64,000 nt of DNA from Yersinia aleksiciae (GCF_001047675.1 NZ_CP011975.1:3760073-3824072), one strand, 5' to 3'; counted from the stretch's first letter, positions 9,337 through 18,442 are shown. Made by a program: numbers and translations. Notes: generated from the sequence alone by a model not told the origin.

Positions 9337-9903
9337 ATGCGCGTTTTACGTTCATTCTGTTCAGCAGCGCTGCTGGCAGTGTTGACCCTGTGCACGCTGC
9401 CCACTCACGCCACGACACCGACCGCGACACCGAATACAACTGTCTCGCGTCATGTCGTGGAGCCGCAGCGTAATCCGGATGCAGCTTGCGTCCAATGCCA
9501 TAAAGAGCAAAAAGATGAGTTGCATGGCAAACATGCCGGTGCCGTTAATCCGAATACCCAATTGGCGGTCACCTGCACCAACTGTCACGGCAAGGCGTCG
9601 GTGCTGCACCGTAATGGCGTCAAAGATGTGATGCGCTTCAACAGCGACATGCTGAATGCCGATAAGGCGCTGTTCAGCGTCTCGCAACAAAATAGCGTCT
9701 GCATGAGTTGTCATCAGCCGGAAAAGTTACGCGAAGCCTTCTGGCCGCATGATGTGCATATGTTGAAGCTCTCTTGTGTCAGTTGTCATCAGTTGCACCC
9801 AAAAACCGACCCGATGCAGGGTCTGGATGACAAAGGGCGGGTCAAAATCTGTGTCGATTGCCACCGCCGTCAGCAGGAGCTGATACCGAAGGAGACGCCA
9901 TGA
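9337..9903 (+). CDS. nrfB: Pentahaem cytochrome c electron donor NrfB
   Basis: A 188-residue periplasmic cytochrome that passes electrons from the NrfCD quinol dehydrogenase to NrfA. Five CxxCH motifs are visible (CVQCH, CTNCH, CMSCH, CVSCH, CVDCH), exactly the NrfB haem count. The N-terminus is a Sec signal peptide (SFCSAALLAVLTLC core, cleavage near THA). The stop overlaps the nrfC start in an ATGA. Confidence 0.95.
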   Translation: MRVLRSFCSAALLAVLTLCTLPTHATTPTATPNTTVSRHVVEPQRNPDAACVQCHKEQKDELHGKHAGAVNPNTQLAVTCTNCHGKASVLHRNGVKDVMRFNSDMLNADKALFSVSQQNSVCMSCHQPEKLREAFWPHDVHMLKLSCVSCHQLHPKTDPMQGLDDKGRVKICVDCHRRQQELIPKETP

Positions 9904-10571
9904 ATAGCAACCGTCGTCACTTTCTGGTCAGTATGGGGGCGCTGATTTTCATCACCGGTTCCACCGGACGTTCGCTGGCACTGAGCGGCACGATCGACGG
10001 CGTTCGCTACGGGATGCTCCATGATGAGACTCGCTGTATCGGCTGTACCGCCTGCATGGATGCGTGCCGCGAAGTGAATCATGTCCCAGTTGGCGTTTCG
10101 CGGCTCACTATTATTCGCAGTCAGCCCATCGGCGAGTTTCCAGCGGTGAAATATCAGTTCTATCGCCACTCTTGCCAACATTGTGACAAAGCGCCGTGCG
10201 TCGATGTCTGCCCGACCGGTGCATCCTATCGCGATAAGGCGACCGGTATTGTCGATGTCAATCCTGACCTCTGTGTCGGCTGCCAGTACTGTATTGCCGC
10301 TTGCCCCTATCGAGTGCGCTTTATCCATCCCGTGACCAAGACCGCCGACAAGTGCGATTTTTGCCGCAAGACCAACCTCAAGCAGGGGAAACAACCGGCC
10401 TGTGTGCTGTCATGCCCAACCAAAGCCCTGGTCTTTGGCAATCTGGACGATGCCAACAGCGAACTGGTGAAGCTGTTGCATCAGCGCACGGTGTATCGCG
10501 CTAAGTTACATCTGGGGACACAGCCGAAGCTGTACCGTGTGCCTTTTCAGTATGGGGAGATTAGCGGATGA
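9900..10571 (+). CDS. nrfC: Ferredoxin-type protein NrfC (four 4Fe-4S clusters)
   Basis: A 223-residue iron-sulfur protein that pairs with membrane NrfD to move electrons from menaquinol towards NrfB. Cysteine groups typical of DmsB/NrfC proteins are present: CIGCTACMDAC, CQHCDKAPCVDVCP, CVGCQYCIAACP and CDFC with a late CVLSCP. The N-terminus NRRHFLVSMG is a twin-arginine signal, so export is by Tat. The start ATG at 9900 overlaps nrfB; the frame is open upstream but those codons would lie inside nrfB. Confidence 0.95.
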   Translation: MNSNRRHFLVSMGALIFITGSTGRSLALSGTIDGVRYGMLHDETRCIGCTACMDACREVNHVPVGVSRLTIIRSQPIGEFPAVKYQFYRHSCQHCDKAPCVDVCPTGASYRDKATGIVDVNPDLCVGCQYCIAACPYRVRFIHPVTKTADKCDFCRKTNLKQGKQPACVLSCPTKALVFGNLDDANSELVKLLHQRTVYRAKLHLGTQPKLYRVPFQYGEISG

Positions 10572-11533
10572 GTCCTAAACCGAATACGCCGTTTCACTTT
10601 GAATCGTTAGTCTGGGATTGGCCAATTGCCATCTATCTGTTTTTGATTGGTGTCTCTGCGGGGATGGTGGTGGTCAGCCTGCTGATGAAGCGGCGGGTAC
10701 TGGGGGAGGAGGCGGCGCAGAGCGGGCTGCTCAAATCCACAGCAATTATCGCACCACTGGCGGTTATCTTCGGCCTATTCATCTTGATTCTGCACCTCAC
10801 GCGGCCATGGACCTTCTGGAAACTGATGTTCTTCTATAGCACCAGTTCTGTGATGTCATTGGGCGTGATGCTGTTTCAGGTCTATATGGGGGTGCTGTTG
10901 CTCTGGCTGGCGCTGATATTCCGCCACTGGCTCACTGCGCTGCTACAGCCCTATCCCAAATTGAGCTGGGTTGGCACGATACTCAGCAAAATAGCGCCGA
11001 TTGAGCGCAAACTTGAGCCCTTTATGTTGTTTCTGGCGGTGGCTTTGGGGGCTTATACCGGTTTCCTGTTATCCGCGCTAAAAAGTTATCCGCTGCTGAA
11101 TAACCCAGTGTTACCGGTACTATTTCTGTTCTCTGGTGTCTCGTCGGGGATCGCGGCGATGGTGCTGTGTGCGGTGGCGTTTTTTAAAGAGCCAGTAGAT
11201 AGCCCGGCACTAGCATTTGTCCATCGACTGGAAAAACCGGTGGTCTGGCTGGAGCTCTTTCTGCTGCTGGCATTCTTTACCGGGTTATGGTTTGGCGGCG
11301 GTCAGAAAGAGGTCGCGGTGGCGGTGGCGATAGGCGGCGGCTTCTGGGCATCGATGTTCTGGTTCTGGGTGATTGGTTGCGGCATGGTGCTGCCATTGGC
11401 CTTAAACCGCTATTGCAGCCATAACGTGCGCCATCGGACCTCATTTTTGCTCACGGTATCGGGCCTGAGCTTGTTTGGCGTATTCGTTTTACGTTTTTTC
11501 ATTCTCTATGCCGGACAGATGACGGTGGTGTGA
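10568..11533 (+). CDS. nrfD: Membrane quinol dehydrogenase subunit NrfD
   Basis: A 321-residue integral membrane protein of the NrfD/PsrC family with about eight transmembrane helices; it takes electrons from menaquinol and delivers them to NrfC. The first helix carries YLFLIGVSAGMVVVSLL, typical of the family, and a loop has HLTRPWTFWKL. Overlaps nrfC by 4 bases (ATGA). The length matches the 318 residues of E. coli NrfD. Confidence 0.94.
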   Translation: MSPKPNTPFHFESLVWDWPIAIYLFLIGVSAGMVVVSLLMKRRVLGEEAAQSGLLKSTAIIAPLAVIFGLFILILHLTRPWTFWKLMFFYSTSSVMSLGVMLFQVYMGVLLLWLALIFRHWLTALLQPYPKLSWVGTILSKIAPIERKLEPFMLFLAVALGAYTGFLLSALKSYPLLNNPVLPVLFLFSGVSSGIAAMVLCAVAFFKEPVDSPALAFVHRLEKPVVWLELFLLLAFFTGLWFGGGQKEVAVAVAIGGGFWASMFWFWVIGCGMVLPLALNRYCSHNVRHRTSFLLTVSGLSLFGVFVLRFFILYAGQMTVV

Positions 11534-11546
11534 TGAGAGCGCGAAT

Positions 11547-13436
11547 ATGATCGGTGAATTAGGGCTGTTGTCACTGCTGGCGGCGGCGTCACTGGCGCTA
11601 CTGCTCGGTTGTGTGCCTTTTATTGCGCTACAGGGGCGGCGGTTGCCCTTGCTGTATTGGCTGCCGTCGCTCAGTTATGGCGTAACACTCTTGCTTTCAC
11701 TGGCGCTATTTTTACTGGGCTGGTGCTTTGTGACTGACGATTTTTCGCTGCTGTATGTTGCGCAGCACGCGAACACTCAGCTTCCGCTGTTTTACAAAAT
11801 CGCGGCCATCTGGGGCGGACATGAAGGCTCTATGCTGTTTCTGCTCTTTGCATTGAGTGTTTGGAGTGCCGCGCTGACCTTTTTCCGTCGTCATTTCCCA
11901 CTGCGTTTTTTTGCCTGCTCACTCGGTGTGATGGGCTGGCTACTGGTGATGTTGAGTCTGTTTATCCTGTTTTTCTCTAATCCTTTTGAGCACTTATTCC
12001 CCACCTTGGCCGAGGGGCGTGATCTGAACCCGATGCTGCAAGATCTGGCGCTGATCTTCCATCCGCCGCTGCTGTATCTGGGGTATAGCGGTTTTGCTAT
12101 CAGTTTTGCTTTCGCCATCGCGGCGCTGCTGGACGGGCGAAGTGGTCAAACTATGGCGCGCTATAGTCGCCCGTGGGTATTGGCTGCCTGGAGCTTACTG
12201 ACCATGGGGATCTTGCTGGGGGCATGGTGGGCGTACAGTGAATTGGGGTGGGGCGGCTGGTGGTTTTGGGACCCGGTCGAGAATGCATCACTGCTACCTT
12301 GGCTCACTGCAACCGCGCTGCTGCATGTGCTGGCGATCAATCAGCGGCGTGGCTTATACCCTCACTGGGGGATTCTACTGGCGCTGGTCACCTTCCAACT
12401 CTGCTTGCTTGGCACCTTTATTGTGCGCTCTGGGGTATTGACCTCGGTGCACGCCTTTGCCGTGGATACCGCCCGTGGCGAAGCGCTACTGCTGCTGTTT
12501 GGCGTGGTGACCTTAGTCTCACTGACGCTGTTTGTGCTGCGGGTGAGGGGAGGCAGTCGCTCCGCTGATTTCCGCCTGTACTCACTGGAGACTTTGCTGC
12601 TGGCGGCATTCGTGCTGCTGAGTGTTGCGGCGGTGACGGTCTTAATTGGCACCTTATACCCTTTGATTTTCAGCGCATTGGGCTTGGGATCATTGTCTGT
12701 CGGCGCACCCTATTTCAATCAAACGCTCACCCCCTTTGTGCTATTGCTGCTGTTGCTGATGGGATTGATGCCCTTTGCCCGCTGGCAGCACAGCCCAAAA
12801 ACCGCGCTCTGGCGGCTGGTGCTTCCTGCGTTACTCGCCATCTCAGCGGCATTACTGACGTCAGGATTGGGCCAATCGCCGTGGCAAGCAGGGATGGTGC
12901 CGGGTGTCACACTCGCCCTCTGGGCCTTGCTGGCCCCGTTGTTTGCGCCAAAAATACGCTGGCGACCATGGCTGCTACATGGTGGTGTTGCCGTCAGCTT
13001 GCTGGGTATGCAGTTTGCGTCGTATCACTCGGTAGAGCAGGGCAGCCGCATGTCGCCCGGTCAGCAGGTGACACTGGCGGGCTATCAGTTTACTTATCAT
13101 CAAACCGAGCTGCGGGTTGGCCCGAACTATACCAGCGAACAGGCGCACATCATGGTCAGCCAACAGGGGCGACCGATAGCCACACTCTTACCAGAACGGC
13201 GGCGCTATACCGTGCGTGAGGTGTTGATGATTGAACCGGCCATTGCCAGTGGCCTCTTGGCCGATTTTTATGCGGTGTTGGGGGATAACTTGGGCGCGGG
13301 CGAGTACAGCGTGCGTTTGTATCATAAACCGTTAGTGAGCTGGATCTGGGGGGGCGCACTGATGATGACACTGGGCGGCTTGCTGGCCCTTTGGCACCGA
13401 ATTCAGCATTTCAATGATCTGGCGGAGGATGAATGA
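11547..13436 (+). CDS. nrfE: Cytochrome c haem lyase subunit NrfE (CcmF family)
   Basis: A polytopic membrane protein of 629 residues belonging to the CcmF/NrfE haem lyases; the nrf-specific lyase attaches haem to the lysine-type CWSCK motif of NrfA. The tryptophan-rich WGGWWFWDPVENASLLPWL segment at about residues 232-250 is the family signature for periplasmic haem handling, with GGHEGSMLF near residue 90 as a second conserved loop. It is longer than the roughly 550 residues of E. coli NrfE and nearer to full CcmF size. Its start lies 13 bases after nrfD. Confidence 0.93.
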   Translation: MIGELGLLSLLAAASLALLLGCVPFIALQGRRLPLLYWLPSLSYGVTLLLSLALFLLGWCFVTDDFSLLYVAQHANTQLPLFYKIAAIWGGHEGSMLFLLFALSVWSAALTFFRRHFPLRFFACSLGVMGWLLVMLSLFILFFSNPFEHLFPTLAEGRDLNPMLQDLALIFHPPLLYLGYSGFAISFAFAIAALLDGRSGQTMARYSRPWVLAAWSLLTMGILLGAWWAYSELGWGGWWFWDPVENASLLPWLTATALLHVLAINQRRGLYPHWGILLALVTFQLCLLGTFIVRSGVLTSVHAFAVDTARGEALLLLFGVVTLVSLTLFVLRVRGGSRSADFRLYSLETLLLAAFVLLSVAAVTVLIGTLYPLIFSALGLGSLSVGAPYFNQTLTPFVLLLLLLMGLMPFARWQHSPKTALWRLVLPALLAISAALLTSGLGQSPWQAGMVPGVTLALWALLAPLFAPKIRWRPWLLHGGVAVSLLGMQFASYHSVEQGSRMSPGQQVTLAGYQFTYHQTELRVGPNYTSEQAHIMVSQQGRPIATLLPERRRYTVREVLMIEPAIASGLLADFYAVLGDNLGAGEYSVRLYHKPLVSWIWGGALMMTLGGLLALWHRIQHFNDLAEDE

Positions 13437-13981
13437 GACAACGGTGGCCTTGGCTGATGGTTCCCATACTGGCTGTTCTCTTGGGCGCGGTGCTCTACAG
13501 TGGTTTAAAGCGCGATCCCCATCGCATCGAGTTGGCAGCTAAAGATCTGCCCTTTCCGGCATTTTCACTCTCTGACTTGCAGCAGCCCACGCAACTCATC
13601 ACGCGGGAGCAACTGCTAGGTAAGGTCACGGTCATTAATGTCTGGGCCAGTTGGTGCGCCAGCTGCAAGCAGGAGATGGCAGTGCTCGGGCAGATCGCCA
13701 ACAGCTTACCCGGAGTGCAGTTTTATGGGCTGAATTACCGTGATGAACGCCAGTCGGCATTGAATACACTTCAGCGCTACGGCAACCCTTACCAAAAGAG
13801 TCTATATGACCCACAGGGCATCTTAGCACTGGCGATGGGGGTCTACGGGACACCAGAAACCTGGCTAATTGATGCTAACGGGGTTATTCGTCAGCGTTAT
13901 GCGGGGGAGATGACACCCGCGGTATGGCAGCAGCAATTTATGCCGCTATTGGCGCAATGGACAAATGTGGGGCCATCATGA
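13433..13981 (+). CDS. DsbE/CcmG-like thiol-disulfide oxidoreductase in the nrf operon
   Basis: A 182-residue thioredoxin-fold protein with one N-terminal membrane anchor (LMVPILAVLLGAVLYSGL) and the redox motif WASWCASCKQEM. CcmG/DsbE proteins keep haem-binding cysteines of apocytochromes reduced before haem ligation. A cis-proline region VYGTPETWLID is present. It overlaps nrfE and nrfF by 4 bases each, so it is a true operon member. E. coli nrf lacks this gene between nrfE and nrfF, whereas some other gammaproteobacterial nrf loci carry a thioredoxin partner. Role inferred from fold and position. Confidence 0.88.
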   Translation: MRQRWPWLMVPILAVLLGAVLYSGLKRDPHRIELAAKDLPFPAFSLSDLQQPTQLITREQLLGKVTVINVWASWCASCKQEMAVLGQIANSLPGVQFYGLNYRDERQSALNTLQRYGNPYQKSLYDPQGILALAMGVYGTPETWLIDANGVIRQRYAGEMTPAVWQQQFMPLLAQWTNVGPS

Positions 13982-14388
13982 AAATCATTTTGCTGATGCT
14001 ATCACTGCTCATCTCGCCTTGGGGGCTAGCTGATCTGGTGGACACCTACAGCTTCAGTTCACCACAACGTCAGCAACAAGCAGTGGCGCTGGCAAAAGAG
14101 CTGCGCTGTCCACAATGTCAAAATCAAAACTTGCTGGAATCGACATCACCCATTGCGCAAGATTTGCGCTTAGAGGTCTACCGCTTGGTCGAGGCGGGGC
14201 ATAGTTCGCAGGAGATCATGACATTAATGACACAGCGCTATGGGGATTTTATTCTCTATCAGCCCCCACTGCGCCGCGCCACACTGGTACTGTGGTTTGG
14301 GCCAGGGGTGCTGTTGATATGCGTGTTGGGGGGATTAGTTTTCAAAATACGCCAGCGAACCGCCTTACAGCCGAGAGGATCACGTTAA
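13978..14388 (+). CDS. nrfF: CcmH-type apocytochrome thioreductase subunit NrfF
   Basis: A 136-residue membrane-anchored protein with the CcmH/NrfF motif LRCPQCQNQNLLES near residue 41, whose two cysteines reduce the apocytochrome haem site. It has an N-terminal signal peptide and a C-terminal transmembrane helix around residues 100-122. The start ATG overlaps the preceding stop (ATGA) and the stop overlaps the nrfG start (TAATG). Works with NrfE and NrfG as the lyase dedicated to the CWSCK haem of NrfA. Confidence 0.93.
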   Translation: MKIILLMLSLLISPWGLADLVDTYSFSSPQRQQQAVALAKELRCPQCQNQNLLESTSPIAQDLRLEVYRLVEAGHSSQEIMTLMTQRYGDFILYQPPLRRATLVLWFGPGVLLICVLGGLVFKIRQRTALQPRGSR

Positions 14389-15056
14389 TGGTGTTGGCTA
14401 TCGGGCTGGCGATCCTATTGCTGCTGATGCTTATCGGGATAGGAGGGCCATGGTTCGCGCACTATGGCCGTATCAGTTGGCGCTGGCCCGTGGGATTCAC
14501 ACTGGTGGTGCTGACCCTGACTCTTTTGGGGTATCAACAGCTGGGCGGTTATACCTTGGTGCAGCAGGAAGCACTGAGGCAACAAGAAGCTAAACGATTA
14601 AATAATATGCTAGATAAGCAAAGCAGTGACCCCACCTTATATCGCTTACAGCAGCGCATTCGCCAATCACCGGATAACGGTGTCGGCTGGTTTAGTTTGG
14701 CGCAATATTATTTATATCGTAATGAGTTTGACGATGCGTTGATCGCATTGCAGCAGGCAGAACGTCTACAGGGGGCTAATGCGGCGCTGGATGCGGCTCG
14801 CGCGACCATCTTGTATTACCAGGCGGGCAAAAATATGACTGCTGATGTGGCCTATTGGCTACAGCAGGCATTGGCAAAAGAGCCGTTGCAGTACACCGCA
14901 TTAATGTTGCAAGCCTCAGATAAATATACACATGCACATTATGTCGAGGCCATCGCTATTTGGCAGCGGCTGTTGGACAGCGATAATCCTGAGATCGATC
15001 GTGCGGTGATTATTCAAGCGCTAGCATTAGCTCGGATGATGCAACAGGCGTCTTAA
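14388..15056 (+). CDS. nrfG: TPR-containing haem lyase subunit NrfG
   Basis: A 222-residue protein with two N-terminal membrane helices and a periplasmic TPR domain (for example NGVGWFSLAQYYLYRNEFDDA), matching NrfG/CcmI-type subunits that bind the apocytochrome C-terminus. The start is taken at the ATG at 14388, in a TAATG overlap with nrfF and behind GAGAGG; longer upstream readings would overlap nrfF heavily. Last gene of the operon. Confidence 0.9.
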   Translation: MVLAIGLAILLLLMLIGIGGPWFAHYGRISWRWPVGFTLVVLTLTLLGYQQLGGYTLVQQEALRQQEAKRLNNMLDKQSSDPTLYRLQQRIRQSPDNGVGWFSLAQYYLYRNEFDDALIALQQAERLQGANAALDAARATILYYQAGKNMTADVAYWLQQALAKEPLQYTALMLQASDKYTHAHYVEAIAIWQRLLDSDNPEIDRAVIIQALALARMMQQAS

Positions 15057-15083
15057 AACTCCCACCGAGCCTGAATGGTAGGC

Positions 15084-15117
15084 AAAAAAAACCCTTACCA
15101 ATCTCATTTGGTAAGGG
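15084..15117 (-). terminator. Rho-independent terminator facing the minus strand
   Basis: A perfect 10-base-pair stem CCCTTACCAA/TTGGTAAGGG with a 6-base loop is preceded on the plus strand by eight A residues and has no T-run on the plus side. It is therefore a textbook terminator for a minus-strand transcript, although no minus-strand gene is evident up to 16564. It may also pause transcripts coming out of nrfG. Confidence 0.75.
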
Positions 15118-15833
15118 ATGCCAATTCGGCCAACACCAGGGAAACATTATATCCGTTGATTTATCATACGATTAATTTCGGTTACGGACATGACTTAAGT
15201 CAAGTTTATCAAAATTACATAAATAAGTTTAATGTTTATATACGTAAAAAGAGTATTTATCCATTGTAATTGGTAGATATTTGTCGAAGGAGGTTATTAT
15301 TTGCTTGATTTTTAAACGATATAGCGGAAATGTGATCTTTAGCACATCATGCAGCAGCATTATGATTGCGCTCACAGTGCAGGGTATTTTGCAGGGTTGG
15401 GCTAATAAATAAGCGATTGTCACGGTGTTATGGGGAGGTTTAACGTAGATGAGGCATTACAGCCATCTGAATGTAAAGACATCCAGATGGCGGGGTAAAA
15501 CGGTACTATTGGACTTAAAAAGTCCCCTGGTATTGGCAGAATTATATTCTTTTCAGACTAACTTTCTTGGCATCGATGCGCTAAGATATTAGTTCAATTA
15601 TATTTAAAGCTAATTGTTTAAAGCGAAAACAGTTTAATTAACATGGGGCTATAATAATAGCTAACCTTAGGTCTAGTTTGAAAAACTATCCTTTGGTCTA
15701 GGTTTGTTATTTTTATCGGCGTGTTAGTCGCATCTGAGGAATATCTGCAAGTCTATTTATACACTGATTTCTATTGAAAACAATGTGATAAAATTGTATT
15801 GTTGCGCAATGTATATAGTGAGCTTGGTTTGTT
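15118..15833. other. Gene-poor AT-rich intergenic region between nrfG and yenR
   Basis: About 715 bases with no convincing gene. It contains a perfect palindrome TGACTTAAGTCA at 15191-15202 and a minus-strand TATAAT at 15146-15151. A hairpin GCCATCTG/CAGATGGC lies at 15462-15491 and a GGACTT/AAGTCC hairpin at 15511-15525. Two direct GGTCTAG copies are at 15670 and 15695. A possible yenR promoter, TTGAAA (15774) with a 17-base spacer and TATTGT (15797), ends the region. A 64-codon minus-strand frame at 15229-15423 shows no recognisable features. Confidence 0.6.
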
Positions 15834-16571
15834 ATGATAATTGATTATTTTGATAATGAAAGCATTAATGAAGACATAAAAAACTATATTCAAAGAAGAA
15901 TAAAGGCTTATGGTGATCTTCATTACTCTTATCTGGTGATGAATAAGAAAACACCATTACATCCGGCTATTATTTCTAACTATCCATTGGATTGGGTGAA
16001 AAAATACAAAAAGAATAGTTACCATCTTATTGATCCTGTTATTTTGACGGCAAAAGACAAGGTTGCCCCGTTTGCTTGGGACGATAATTCAGTTATCAAT
16101 AAGAAATCAACTGACTCCGCTGTATTTAATCTGGCGAGAGAATATAATATTGTTAATGGCTATACATTTGTACTCCATGATAATAACAATAATATGGCAA
16201 CGCTAAACATCTCAAATGGAAGCGATGACAGTATTTATTTTGATGAGACCATTGAAACCAATAAAGAAAAGATTCAAATGCTGCTTATTTTGACACATGA
16301 TAAGATGCTTGGGCTTTATCAAAAAAATAGCAATGAAAACAAGGCACTAGAAGAAACCCCTGGTGGGCGAGAAATATTCTCCCCTCGAGAAAACGAGATT
16401 TTATATTGGGCCAGTGTCGGTAAAACCTACTCAGAAATCGCTATAATTCTGGGAATAAAAAGAAGTACGGTTAAATTCCATATTGGCAATGTGGTCAGAA
16501 AGCTAGGTGTTTTGAATGCCAAGCACGCAATAAGACTTGGCATCGAATTGAAATTGATTAAGCCTATTTAA
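15834..16571 (+). CDS. yenR: LuxR-family acyl-homoserine-lactone receptor (YenR-like)
   Basis: A 245-residue quorum-sensing transcription factor. The N-terminal domain has the autoinducer-binding pattern ([20 protein letters not shown], then PFAWD). The C-terminal GerE helix-turn-helix runs from about residue 180 ([21 protein letters not shown] through [16 protein letters not shown]). Strong resemblance to YenR/YpsR of Yersinia. There is no clear Shine-Dalgarno sequence before the ATG. Its 3' end overlaps that of the synthase gene by 8 bases. In Y. enterocolitica YenR is reported to act best without its pheromone; whether that holds here is inference. Confidence 0.93.
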   Translation: MIIDYFDNESINEDIKNYIQRRIKAYGDLHYSYLVMNKKTPLHPAIISNYPLDWVKKYKKNSYHLIDPVILTAKDKVAPFAWDDNSVINKKSTDSAVFNLAREYNIVNGYTFVLHDNNNNMATLNISNGSDDSIYFDETIETNKEKIQMLLILTHDKMLGLYQKNSNENKALEETPGGREIFSPRENEILYWASVGKTYSEIAIILGIKRSTVKFHIGNVVRKLGVLNAKHAIRLGIELKLIKPI

Positions 16572-17208
16572 TAATATCAGGCACGGCCAATGGCCAGGTT
16601 TTAAGGATGTCAGGATCGACTTGATGTTTTTTGCATATTTTATTTATGAGTTTTTGCTGGCTATCAATATCGACACCCAAATTTAAAAGGTAAATAACTT
16701 CGTTTTTCTCGGATTCACCTTGATTCAAAACCGTAATGCTCCATCCGGAACGCTTCAGCAAGATATACATACCTCGACTGACAACGGTCAATATACCTTT
16801 ATATCCACGACTCCTGGCATAATTAACCATCGCCAGAAACAGTATCGTGCTAAGTGAACTATCATTACCGACCATGTCTCGGACTAATGCTTTTTCAACA
16901 AAAAAACGGCTGGACTCTATAAAGCCATTAATTGGTAAGTTAACATCGTTAAAATAAGGGGAGAATGGCCCAGTAATCATTGTCGGGTGTTTCATTTCAA
17001 TAAATCGAACACTACAAACAATAGTATCCTCTATTGTGCCTAATATATAATTGGTATTCTCATCATCATATTGATCACTTTCTCTACCATCAATACAGGT
17101 TACTTTCCAATCTAACCGATCTTTAAATGTTATTTTTCTAAGTGTGAAGATCTCATCTAACTTTCTTTCAGGCATACTGTTAAAGTTTACGTTAAATAGT
17201 TTTAACAT
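16564..17208 (-). CDS. yenI: Acyl-homoserine-lactone synthase (YenI-like)
   Basis: A 214-residue LuxI-family enzyme that makes acyl-homoserine lactones from acyl-ACP and S-adenosylmethionine. Conserved LuxI residues are visible: [14 protein letters not shown] near the start, [32 protein letters not shown] and the C-terminal LKRSGWSI. It is close to YenI (mainly C6 and 3-oxo-C6 products), including start [10 protein letters not shown] and length 214. I use the ATG at 17208; a TTG four codons upstream is unlikely. Convergent with yenR and overlapping it by 8 bases. Confidence 0.94.
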   Translation of the reverse strand: MLKLFNVNFNSMPERKLDEIFTLRKITFKDRLDWKVTCIDGRESDQYDDENTNYILGTIEDTIVCSVRFIEMKHPTMITGPFSPYFNDVNLPINGFIESSRFFVEKALVRDMVGNDSSLSTILFLAMVNYARSRGYKGILTVVSRGMYILLKRSGWSITVLNQGESEKNEVIYLLNLGVDIDSQQKLINKICKKHQVDPDILKTWPLAVPDIIK

Positions 17209-17509
17209 AATGAAAACCAAAGTTATTTAATTAAACCAGCATCGTACACGATCTTTGTCTGTCAGTGCAAACATTGAACGAGATTGGCTTGAGTATGACT
17301 AACCCATTAACGCCATATTCACAGTACAATTATTCTACGAACCATGCGGCAGTATACAATTCATTTTTAGTCAGCATGCACTATTAGTGCGGAACCACGG
17401 GGTTATCAGCGGGTTTTTAAGAGAATAGTGATATCTTGCAAGACTTTTCGATAGGGAATAGTTATAACGAAACATTATTTCATTTTTTTTGTTCGAAAAG
17501 GATGTTCGC
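17209..17509. other. Intergenic region upstream of yenI and the EamA gene
   Basis: No protein-coding gene is seen in these 301 bases. A dyad ATCGT-AC-ACGAT at 17241-17252, 33 bases before the yenI start, resembles the core of a lux box. A minus-strand TTGCAC (17265-17270) could be the -35 of yenI. A small hairpin GCACTA/TAGTGC lies near 17380. From memory, in Y. enterocolitica a YenR-activated small RNA (YenS) that represses yenI is encoded near yenI; I cannot place its ends here. Confidence 0.45.
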
Positions 17510-18442
17510 GTGGACCGCAGTTCTCCGCTTTTTACCAATAAAAAATTTGTTTTCCTCGTTGCGACCTTCTGTTGCCTCCTTTGGGGGAGTGCGTATCCCG
17601 CGATAAAAAATGGCTATGTGCTGTTTCATATTGCCCCTGATGATATTCCGAGCAAAATGGTGTTCGCGGGTTACCGCTTTCTGTTGGCCGGTTTGGTACT
17701 GCTTATTGTGGCGATGGTCAGCGGTAAGGCTATTGGCCGCCTCAACAAGGGTCAATATAAGCAGATAGCTATTCTGGGGCTCACACAGACCACGCTACAG
17801 TATGTCTTTTTCTATATTGGCCTGGCATACACCACGGGGGTGAAAGGCTCAATCATGAATGCGACCGGGACATTTTTCAGTGTGCTGTTAGCACATTACA
17901 TTTATCAAAATGACCGGCTAACCTTCAATAAAATTATTGGCTGCGCATTGGGTTTTGCTGGCGTCATGGTGGTGAACTTCGGCTCAGGCTTAATGGATTT
18001 TAATTTTTCACTGATAGGCGAGGGGAGTGTCGTGCTCGCGGCTTTCATTCTTTCCGCTGCCAGTATTTACGGGAAGCGTATTTCGCAGACCATGGATACC
18101 ACGGTAATGACCGGCTATCAGCTGGCGATTGGCGGATTGGTGCTGACGGTTGGGGGTTATCTATTTGGCGGCAACTTGGCAGATTTTGGCTGGCGCGCTT
18201 TGTTATTACTGGGGTATCTGGTGCTGTTATCATCGGCCGCGTTTGCACTGTGGAGCTTATTACTGAAATATAATCGGGTTGGGATGGTGGCCCCGTTCAA
18301 TTTTCTTATCCCGGTATCTGGCGCAGTTCTCTCCGCCATCTTCCTCAACGAAAGTATTTTAGAATGGAAGTATGCCATTGCACTGATATTGGTCTGTGTG
18401 GGGATCGTTATGGTTAATAGAATTAAGCAGAGCAGAGTCTAG
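17510..18442 (+). CDS. EamA/DMT-family inner-membrane transporter
   Basis: A 310-residue protein with ten predicted transmembrane helices in two EamA repeats (first repeat LLWGSAYPAIKNG, second starting about residue 150 with VLAAFILSAASIYGKR). Family members export metabolites or amino acids; the substrate cannot be read from sequence. The GTG at 17510 with AAGGA 7 bases upstream is the preferred start; a TTG at 17489 is possible. Stands alone, divergent from yenI. Confidence 0.85.
   Translation: MDRSSPLFTNKKFVFLVATFCCLLWGSAYPAIKNGYVLFHIAPDDIPSKMVFAGYRFLLAGLVLLIVAMVSGKAIGRLNKGQYKQIAILGLTQTTLQYVFFYIGLAYTTGVKGSIMNATGTFFSVLLAHYIYQNDRLTFNKIIGCALGFAGVMVVNFGSGLMDFNFSLIGEGSVVLAAFILSAASIYGKRISQTMDTTVMTGYQLAIGGLVLTVGGYLFGGNLADFGWRALLLLGYLVLLSSAAFALWSLLLKYNRVGMVAPFNFLIPVSGAVLSAIFLNESILEWKYAIALILVCVGIVMVNRIKQSRV

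Noticed and set aside
15229-15423. A 64-codon minus-strand frame between nrfG and yenR
   Set aside because: No recognisable motif or similarity; the region is AT-rich and more consistent with regulatory or RNA elements.
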